In this document: piece after piece, positions 7,461 through 12,688 of the stretch
Layout: the number at the start of each line of letters is the position of its first letter
How positions within the stretch are numbered: position 1 is the stretch's first letter
Source: Alphaproteobacteria bacterium
Lineage (GTDB): Bacteria > Pseudomonadota > Alphaproteobacteria > Acetobacterales > Acetobacteraceae
Direction of reading: 5' to 3'
Length of the DNA: 12,688 bases
Assembly (NCBI GenBank): GCA_013298245.1
Contig: JAAFHD010000061.1
Location: 1 to 12,688, forward strand
The notes under the pieces: model-generated
The model's input: only the letters and a program-made list of their open reading frames with translations
Told to the model about the DNA's origin: nothing
The model's database searches: none
Made by a program: the position numbers and the translations under genes

Positions 7461-8295
7461 TGCGAGCGCCAACTCGTTTGCGTGCTGCCGTGCGCGTCTT
7501 TCGGATTGCAGTGGAAAGCTCGCCAATTGGCGCCGCAGGGTCGAGGATCACCAGCGCATCGCGGCAGAATGTATAGGCCGCCGTCACGCCCTGGCCCTTG
7601 TGCGCGTCGAAGGTAAAGGGCCGGCCGAGCACGCCCGCCCAAAAGCCGCGCATATTCTCGACCCATACCCGCAACGCGTTCGGTGTGCCGGGCCGGCCCG
7701 CGCGCCCGGCTGTGAGTGCGTCGGCCAGTCGCTTGGCATTGGTGGCCAGGCCTGTTGCAGCGAGCGCGCCCCATTCGGCATCCCAGCCGATCGGACGATA
7801 GGTTTCGGGCTGCGGTCCAGTGAGGAGCGCCGCGCCGTCAGCGACAACCACAGCATCTGGTCCATCTGCGCGGAGGTCATGCTGCGAGGCCGACATCGCG
7901 GCGGCATGCGCGACGGCGCGCAGCTGTGCCGTTCCCTGAGGGGCGAGCCGCGCCAGCGCATCGGCGAGCGTGGACGCGGCTCGCGCGACGCGGCGCATGT
8001 CAGTTGCCAGCGCCAGACGTTGATCCGTCGCATCATCGCTTTGCTTGAGCGCGTGGTAGAGTTCGCCGGCCTGCTGAAGCCAGGTTGCGAGTGCGTGCCG
8101 CGCCGGCCCGTCCGGGATGTCGTGGCTGGTCGCCAGCGCATTCAGTTGCGCGCCCGTATACGGCGCAGACCTGTTCGTTGTGTTGGCGGGCATAGGCGGC
8201 GCGCTCACCGGTTCGCCGATACGTAACTGCATCCCAGGAACGCCCGGGCCAAACGTAACGTAACGGCGAGGTTCATGCGGCATCTGCCTCGCCAT
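7435..8295 (-). CDS. Hypothetical protein overlapping the integrase gene
   Basis: This 286-aa protein has no function I can name. After a proline-rich N-terminus, residues 48-140 are Ala/Leu-rich and probably helical. Residues 165-195 contain several aromatic residues, and the C-terminal part (207-268) has LGRPFTFDAHKGQGVTAAY followed by TFCRDAL and a basic end. From memory, this last pattern resembles the C-terminus of uncharacterised ORFs often found beside tyrosine integrases in proteobacterial islands; that is recollection, not a search. The start codon lies inside the 3' end of int (23-base overlap), pointing to co-transcription and coupling. Met5 (8281-8283) is an equally possible start. 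No membrane segment or signal peptide is seen. Confidence 0.75.
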   Translation of the reverse strand: MARQMPHEPRRYVTFGPGVPGMQLRIGEPVSAPPMPANTTNRSAPYTGAQLNALATSHDIPDGPARHALATWLQQAGELYHALKQSDDATDQRLALATDMRRVARAASTLADALARLAPQGTAQLRAVAHAAAMSASQHDLRADGPDAVVVADGAALLTGPQPETYRPIGWDAEWGALAATGLATNAKRLADALTAGRAGRPGTPNALRVWVENMRGFWAGVLGRPFTFDAHKGQGVTAAYTFCRDALVILDPAAPIGELSTAIRKTRTAARKRVGARTGRNPPSD

Positions 8296-9478
8296 GGGCT
8301 GCGCTGCCAGTCATGCCGGTCACGCCCATCGCATCGGCGATCACATTCGAAACACGGCTTGCCGACGCCCGCACCGGATCATCGGCCAGGTGCGCATAGC
8401 GGTGCGTTGTGTTGGGCTGGGTGTGCCCGAGCATTTTGCCGATCATAGGCAGGCTCTCGCCTCCCGACACCGCGGCGGATGCAAAAGAATGTCGGAGGTC
8501 ATGGATGCGAAGGCCTGGCAAACCCGCGCGCGCGCGGATGCGCCGCCATGGCCGTTGGATATCCTGCAACCGAGCGCCGGGCTTGGCGCCGACGATGACG
8601 AACGGGTTGCCATCCAGTCGGGGTATCGCTTGCAGCACTGCCTCTGCCGCGGCGCCGATCGGGACGCGCTTGGCGCCCGTCTTGCTGTCGGGCAGGTCGA
8701 GTGCGCCAGGCCTCACATGCTCCCATCGGAGGTTGAGCACCTCCCCCAGCCGGCAACCGGTCAGCGCGAGCAACCGGATCGCGCCAACCACATGCGCGCT
8801 CTCGCTCCCTTCGCGCTCGCACTGTGCGAGCGTCGCGCCGAGCCGCTGGAACTCGTCGGATGACAGAAAGCGCTCGCGCTTTTCCTCACGATACTTCGGC
8901 ACGCCGCGGCATGGGTTCGTGTTCTCCGATCGCAGCCCCCACATCTCCGCCAGTGCGAACATCTTGGACAGCACGCCGAGCGTGCGATTGGCCTGGTAGG
9001 GCCGATGCCGGTCGCTGTGATGCAGCGCTGCGATGTCGGCGCGTTTGACGTCAGCAACCTTCATCGTGCCGAGCACGGGGTTGATGAACAACTCGACGGC
9101 ACGGCGATATTCGGCGGCCGTGGATGGCTTGCAGCGCACAGCGACATGCTCGGCGAGCAAGCGCGCGCCGAGTTCGGAGACAGTCGGCGCGCGCCGATAG
9201 TCAGCGCGCTCGCGCGAAGGGTCCTCACCGCGATCGACGGCGGCGAGAAGCTGGCGCGCTGTGGCGCGTGCTTCGTCTGGCGTGGTGATGCCGAGCTTGG
9301 CGAAGCTGTGCCGGCGCTGGCCGCCATCGGCGGTGCGGTATTGCACCAGGTAGCTGCCGCGCCCGGCGGGTGTGAGCCGCACGCCGAAGCGCGGCATGTC
9401 GTCATCCCAGACAAAGAGGTCCTTGCCATCGGGACGGGGCTTAAGGCCGTCGAGGGTGCGTTTGGTGAGCTTGGGCAT
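8273..9478 (-). CDS. int: Tyrosine integrase of element 1
   Basis: This 401-aa site-specific recombinase catalyses integration and excision at the initiator tRNA. It has an N-terminal arm-binding domain of the DUF4102 type (MPKLTKRTLDGLKP onward, residues 1-90), a SAM-like core-binding domain (about 98-190), and a catalytic domain with all expected residues: R243 (LTGCRLGE), K266 (DSKTG), H326 and R329 (HDLRHSF), H352 (LGHTQ) and nucleophile Y361 (THRYAHL). The ATG at 9476-9478 is chosen because GGAG lies six bases upstream (complement of 9485-9488) and the domain begins there; the open frame continues to a TTG at 9592 through non-homologous sequence carrying the arm repeats. It is the nearest gene to the right att copy and is co-oriented with the rest of the element. 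Confidence 0.95.
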   Translation of the reverse strand: MPKLTKRTLDGLKPRPDGKDLFVWDDDMPRFGVRLTPAGRGSYLVQYRTADGGQRRHSFAKLGITTPDEARATARQLLAAVDRGEDPSRERADYRRAPTVSELGARLLAEHVAVRCKPSTAAEYRRAVELFINPVLGTMKVADVKRADIAALHHSDRHRPYQANRTLGVLSKMFALAEMWGLRSENTNPCRGVPKYREEKRERFLSSDEFQRLGATLAQCEREGSESAHVVGAIRLLALTGCRLGEVLNLRWEHVRPGALDLPDSKTGAKRVPIGAAAEAVLQAIPRLDGNPFVIVGAKPGARLQDIQRPWRRIRARAGLPGLRIHDLRHSFASAAVSGGESLPMIGKMLGHTQPNTTHRYAHLADDPVRASASRVSNVIADAMGVTGMTGSAAHGEADAA

Positions 9479-9510
9479 GGTGGTCTCCGGCGGGTGCCGC
9501 AGGTGTTTCC

Positions 9511-9527
9511 GGAAGCACTGCGGAAGC
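9511..9527 (+). promoter_or_regulatory. Putative right integrase arm-binding repeats
   Basis: GGAAGCACTGCGGAAGC is the counterpart of 218-234, differing at one of 17 positions, with the same 11-bp internal periodicity and the same orientation. It lies between the int start codon and the right att core, so integrase bound here could also repress its own promoter. The function is inferred from position and repetition. Confidence 0.5.
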
Positions 9528-9658
9528 ACACGGCGGCGAAATCGGGCGATCAATGGCGTAGGTAGATCGCCAGAGCTACTGGAAAAATGCAAGTAGAATA
9601 TGGGATTGTGATGTCGTGGCGCTATCTGACGTGAACCGGCGTAGATGCCGGCAACGAA

Positions 9659-9701
9659 CTCATAACCTGAAGGTCACAGGTTCAAATCCTGTCCCCGCAT
9701 C
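9659..9701 (+). repeat. attR core: displaced tRNA 3' half
   Basis: This is a perfect copy of 81-123, lacking the 5' half of the tRNA, so it is a tRNA fragment and not a gene. It marks the right boundary of element 1. The same 43 bases also encode, on the minus strand, the last 13 residues (DAGTGFEPVTFRL) and stop codon of the serine recombinase. Confidence 0.93.
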
Positions 9702-11384
9702 ACCCAATACAGAACCACACAACACATCAAGCCCGCTGGACAAACCCAGCGGGCTTTTTGTATTTCCGCCAACACCTTCCACGCCAGCAGCGGACAGCAA
9801 AGCGCTGATCTCACCCACCAGTTCCAGCCGGGGCTGTTGGCCATCCCCAGAAGCGGGGTGAACCTCAACCCGTGCGATCAGCGCACGTGCCGCCTCCAGA
9901 ACCTCGCGCCCGCCACCAGTATCCAAACCCTCCCGCAGGCAGGAGACGCGCTGGCGATAGATCTCCGAGAGATTGGGGTGCAGCCGCGGCGCCTGGCTCT
10001 GCATCTCGATGGATGCCAGCTCGCGGCGCAGCGCCTCCTGCCGTGCGGCCAAGCCATCCAGCTTTTGCTGCAGCCCTGGTGCGCGCAGCCCATCGGCGAT
10101 CGCATCGATCAACCCGTTGAGTTGGCGTTCCACCTGATCCAGCTCCCGCCGCCGCAGCCCTGCCTCCCCGCTGCGCGCCGCCGAAAGCCGATTCCACTCA
10201 GCCGTGAACTCCCCCACGAAGACAGCAACAGCATCAGGCTCCATCAGGCGCGTTGCCAGCGCCTCCAGCACCTGTGCCTCAACGCGGCTCCGCCTGATCC
10301 TGGTACGGTTCTGGCAGGTTCCCTGCCGCTCCGCGGCCTTGCAGCCCATGTAATCCTTGCCATTCGTGGCATAGGCGCCGCCGCAGGCGCCACACACGAC
10401 CTTGCCGCTCAACAGCGCTACCGCCCGCCGATGCTGCCACAGCGCCTGCGAGCCAGGTGCTGCGTCACGCAAGCCCTGAGGCCGTGCCACTGCGGACAGC
10501 CGATGCTGCACCTGGTCCCATACGGGCTGGGGAATGATCCGCAGCTCGGGGACCTCCTCCTCGACCAGGGCTGCCTCATCATTGTGCCGGGCGACGCGGC
10601 CCCCTGTATGTGGGTCCTTGAGCCAGCGGCGGCGGTTCCACACAAGACGGCCGATATACAGGGCGTTGCGAAGGATGCCGGTGCCGACCCGGGCATGACC
10701 CCGCAGCGCACCATCCGACCACGGACCACCGCGCGGTCCGGGCACCCCCTCCGCGTTGAGGGCCTTGGCGATGGCGATCGGGCTGTCTCCGGCCGCGAAT
10801 GCGTCGAAAATCCGCCGAACCACCGCGGCCTGGACCGGGTCGATCTCACGCAACCCGCGCTCGAACTCGCCGTCTCGCCCGATCGGGCCGCGGACCACGC
10901 GATAGCCGTAGGACAGGCCGCCACCACTGCGGCCCTGCCTCACCCGGCCCTCCAGCCCGCGGCGGGTCTTGTCAGCCAAATCCTTGAGGTACAGCGCGCC
11001 CATCGTGCCCTTGAGCCCGACGTGAAGCTCCGACACCTCACCCTCGGCCAGCGTCACGATCCGCGCGCCGGCAAAGCTCGCCTGCTTGAAGAACCCTGCA
11101 ATGTGCTCCTGGTCTCGGCTCAGCCGGTCCAGGCTCTCCGCCAGCACCACATCAATCCGGCCCGCACGCAGCGCAGCCATCAACCCCTGAAAGCCAGGGC
11201 GCTGCGCCGTCGCTCCCGACACCGCATAGTCCGTGAACACCTCAGCAACAGACCAGCCATCGCGGTCAGCCCGCGCACGACACACCCGGATCTGGTCATC
11301 AATCGAGGCGTCGCGCTGCTGGTCGGATGAGAAGCGCGCGTACAGCGCCACCCGGGGGGCTGCGGCAGAGATCAAAGGGCGCAT
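9660..11384 (-). CDS. Large serine recombinase with zinc ribbon
   Basis: This 574-aa recombinase has an N-terminal resolvase catalytic domain (about 10-155): nucleophile S19 in YARFSSDQQ, and the LDRLSRD active-site helix with R87 and R90. A recombinase domain follows (about 155-300). A zinc ribbon has C331 and C334, then C348 and C357, and a charged coiled-coil-like stretch spans about 395-460. This is the order found in large serine integrases and transposon recombinases. The tail is odd: residues 542-552 are antisense to a rho-independent terminator, and the last 13 are antisense to the tRNA fragment, with the TGA overlapping the anticodon. The ancestral reading frame may have ended earlier. 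The start ATG has only a weak ribosome site. It could integrate a neighbouring element, possibly at this same tRNA. Confidence 0.93.
   Translation of the reverse strand: MRPLISAAAPRVALYARFSSDQQRDASIDDQIRVCRARADRDGWSVAEVFTDYAVSGATAQRPGFQGLMAALRAGRIDVVLAESLDRLSRDQEHIAGFFKQASFAGARIVTLAEGEVSELHVGLKGTMGALYLKDLADKTRRGLEGRVRQGRSGGGLSYGYRVVRGPIGRDGEFERGLREIDPVQAAVVRRIFDAFAAGDSPIAIAKALNAEGVPGPRGGPWSDGALRGHARVGTGILRNALYIGRLVWNRRRWLKDPHTGGRVARHNDEAALVEEEVPELRIIPQPVWDQVQHRLSAVARPQGLRDAAPGSQALWQHRRAVALLSGKVVCGACGGAYATNGKDYMGCKAAERQGTCQNRTRIRRSRVEAQVLEALATRLMEPDAVAVFVGEFTAEWNRLSAARSGEAGLRRRELDQVERQLNGLIDAIADGLRAPGLQQKLDGLAARQEALRRELASIEMQSQAPRLHPNLSEIYRQRVSCLREGLDTGGGREVLEAARALIARVEVHPASGDGQQPRLELVGEISALLSAAGVEGVGGNTKSPLGLSSGLDVLCGSVLGDAGTGFEPVTFRL
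9730..9759 (+). terminator. Rho-independent terminator, probably the tRNA's original one
   Basis: AGCCCGCTGG (9730-9739), a 6-base loop and CCAGCGGGCT (9746-9755) form a perfect 10-bp stem that runs into TTTTT (9755-9759) on the plus strand. It sits 28 bases after the displaced tRNA 3' half, the expected place for the tRNA transcript terminator before element 1 inserted. It is antisense to the 3' part of the serine recombinase gene. Confidence 0.85.
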
Positions 11385-11474
11385 AGGTCACCAGTCCCGT
11401 CGAGAGGGCGCGACAATCTACCCCGTGAGATGGTCACTGCGGTCAGCAGAGCCAATGGCGGATAGCCCATGCCG
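11385..11474. other. Gap between the two recombinase genes
   Basis: This is 90 bases of leader for the serine recombinase on the minus strand. No strong promoter, terminator hairpin or Shine-Dalgarno is evident, so the two recombinase genes may be co-transcribed. Confidence 0.35.
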
Positions 11475-12572
11475 CTACCCCGCCTCATCAACCGCTCCCC
11501 GTTCAGCGAAGGCCCTCTCCGCGACACCCTGCAGGGCGTGACGCAGCTCACAGATGTGCCGGGCATGGCGGATGCCGGCATGGGTATCCTGGGCAGCGCT
11601 GTAGTGCCGAACGCCCGTCGTGATCGAATGGCCCAACATCTCCGCGCAGTCCAAGGCGGCCTCGGGCGAGCGGCGCCTGGCCGTCTCCGTCAGCCATTTC
11701 CGCGCCATGTGCGGACCCTCGGGCTTATCGATGAATTCCTGATTCCGTCGCCGGGACACGCCGGTGACGCCGATATGGGTCAACGCCATCCCATGCACGC
11801 CCATCCACAGCTCGTCGGTCCGATCCGCGCCCCTGAAGTGCGGCCGGCTGAGGGTGAGGTAGTCATGCATGATGCGGTTGCATTCGGGGGGCAGCCCATA
11901 TTCGAGCTTGCGCCCATTCTTGGTCATGCTGCCCGGATACCTCAGCCGGTACTCCCCATCAGGCTCCACCAGCAGATGCACGCCGATGCGGGTGGCAGCC
12001 AGGTTCGAGACACGCGTCCCGCGGCAGTAGAGCACCGACATGATGGCGGCATCCCGCAGCGCTACCCAACGACGGCGCCCCGGCGACTGAGCGAGCCCCT
12101 CCTGATGCCGCCGCAACGCGTGCGCCAGCATATCGGCCGCATCATGAGGATCGAAGGGCTTTGGTTTGGTCGGGAACAACTCATGCACCGAACGGCCGCC
12201 CGGATAGATCACAAAGCGGGTATCGGTCTGCAGCGCGATGAACCGCATGATGGCGTGCAGGCTCATCAGATAGAGCTTGATGACGCCGTTCGTGCGCTCG
12301 CAGGCCTGCATATGACGGATCCAGGCCTGGACCCTCTCGGGCGTCACGCGCTGGCCGGGCAGTTCGCTGGTCGACAGTTGGCTGGTCGCATCGAGCCAGG
12401 CCAACCAGATGCCATAGACACGGGTATAGTTCCGCCGGGTGGCCGGCCGCAGCCGCAGCGCCGTGCCTTGATGATCCCAGGGATCATCGGTTTCGGTATT
12501 CGCCGCGACCCAAGCCTCACGATCCGCCTCCGGCCAGTTCTCCAGCTGGCAGCCCTGCATCAGCACCATCAC
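11475..12572 (-). CDS. Tyrosine recombinase (XerC/D-like phage integrase family)
   Basis: This 365-aa recombinase has an N-terminal helical core-binding region (about 40-135) and a catalytic domain with the full residue set: R187 (CRGTRVSN), K218 (MTKNGRK), H288 and R291 (PHMARKW), H315 (LGHSITT) and nucleophile Y324 (VRHYS). The box II sequence HMAR departs from the common HxLRH form. A GTG start is used here because its GTGA overlaps the stop codon of the upstream partial frame; ATGs at 12567-12569 and 12558-12560 are alternatives. It lacks the DUF4102 arm-binding domain of the element 1 integrase, so the two are not close paralogues. Its target is unknown. It could be one member of an overlapping recombinase set, as in recombinase-in-trio arrangements, but the other members are not visible. 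Confidence 0.88.
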   Translation of the reverse strand: MMVLMQGCQLENWPEADREAWVAANTETDDPWDHQGTALRLRPATRRNYTRVYGIWLAWLDATSQLSTSELPGQRVTPERVQAWIRHMQACERTNGVIKLYLMSLHAIMRFIALQTDTRFVIYPGGRSVHELFPTKPKPFDPHDAADMLAHALRRHQEGLAQSPGRRRWVALRDAAIMSVLYCRGTRVSNLAATRIGVHLLVEPDGEYRLRYPGSMTKNGRKLEYGLPPECNRIMHDYLTLSRPHFRGADRTDELWMGVHGMALTHIGVTGVSRRRNQEFIDKPEGPHMARKWLTETARRRSPEAALDCAEMLGHSITTGVRHYSAAQDTHAGIRHARHICELRHALQGVAERAFAERGAVDEAG

Positions 12573-12688
12573 CGCGGCCCCCCCTTCTGACCTCGGCGAC
12601 CTTTGCGGATGGTACCCTTCGCACGGACCCGGGGCACGGGCTGTGCGAGATGCCGGCTGCTCCGGCGGAGCCCGGAGATGGCCTGGCC
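12569..12688 (-). CDS. 3' end of an upstream gene (partial, hypothetical)
   Basis: An open frame enters from the right edge of the window and gives 39 residues ending in KGTIRKGRRGQKGGPR before a TGA at 12569-12571. That TGA overlaps the GTG start of the tyrosine recombinase (GTGA), a common sign of translational coupling inside an operon. The basic tail is not diagnostic. Because only 120 bases are visible in a GC-rich region where frames stay open by chance, the call is tentative. Confidence 0.4.
   Translation of the reverse strand, partial: GQAISGLRRSSRHLAQPVPRVRAKGTIRKGRRGQKGGPR

Larger units (their letters stand above)
9659..12688. mobile_element. Probable second, older element or recombinase cluster (partial)
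   Basis: DNA right of the att copy encodes a large serine recombinase, a tyrosine recombinase and the end of a further gene, all on the minus strand. Recombinase genes next to a tRNA attachment site suggest a second island in tandem with element 1. Its other end is not in the window, and no third att copy is visible, so the boundaries are unproven. Confidence 0.4.

Noticed and set aside
7336..8226. Plus-strand 296-codon ORF antisense to the hypothetical gene
   Set aside because: It is Arg- and Cys-rich and motif-less. The minus-strand frame overlaps int in operon fashion and has a more protein-like composition, so that one was kept.
9479..9592. N-terminal extension of int to a TTG at 9592
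   Set aside because: The family N-terminus begins at MPKLTKRTLDGLKP with GGAG properly spaced ahead; the extension covers the presumed arm sites.
9837..11330. Plus-strand 497-codon ORF antisense to the serine recombinase
   Set aside because: The opposite strand holds a full serine recombinase with catalytic and zinc-binding residues; the plus-strand product shows no domain.
11469..12590. Plus-strand 373-codon ORF antisense to the tyrosine recombinase
   Set aside because: The complementary frame has all catalytic residues of a tyrosine recombinase; this one is a high-GC mirror frame.

Overview
The window reads as a high-GC alphaproteobacterial chromosome, possibly of the Rhodospirillales/Acetobacteraceae kind. 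This rests on strong GC bias in third positions, an initiator tRNA without an encoded CCA end, and the style of the recombinases; the exact taxon cannot be fixed from sequence alone. It is an integration hot spot at the initiator tRNA-Met gene (49-122).

Element 1 lies between two perfect 43-bp direct copies of the tRNA 3' half (81-123 and 9659-9701), a unit of 9578 bp. All its genes are on the minus strand. In transcription order they are: a tyrosine integrase (8273-9478); an overlapping hypothetical gene (7435-8295); a small HTH excisionase/AlpA-like protein (7065-7343); a putative HUH rolling-circle-type Rep (5595-6698) behind a cluster of palindromes (6807-6986); and a two-gene cargo operon beside the tRNA (4949-5311 and 289-4959). 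Matched GGAAGC repeats near each end (216-234 and 9511-9527) look like integrase arm-binding sites. No capsid, packaging or conjugation genes are visible, so it looks like a compact integrative plasmid-like or satellite-like island.

The cargo operon is the most interesting part. A 120-aa protein with three predicted membrane helices ends in GVQVTGNNNSTHVS. The overlapping next gene encodes a 1556-aa STAND-type NTPase that has a matching segment, SQVVGDNNITNIS, ahead of its Walker A motif. Both segments resemble the RHIM/PP-type amyloid signalling motif (human RIPK3 has VQVGDNNYL). The layout fits an NLR-like immune switch: a large C-terminal sensor, NTP-driven oligomerisation, amyloid templating through the shared motif, and a membrane-disrupting effector. 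The defence function is inferred.

Right of the second tRNA fragment lies other recombinase-rich DNA, possibly a second integrated element: a large serine recombinase (9660-11384), a tyrosine recombinase (11475-12572), and the 3' end of a further gene (12569-12688). The serine recombinase C-terminus is encoded antisense to a rho-independent terminator (9730-9759) and to the displaced tRNA fragment, and its stop codon falls on the anticodon. The terminator was probably the tRNA's own before element 1 inserted.
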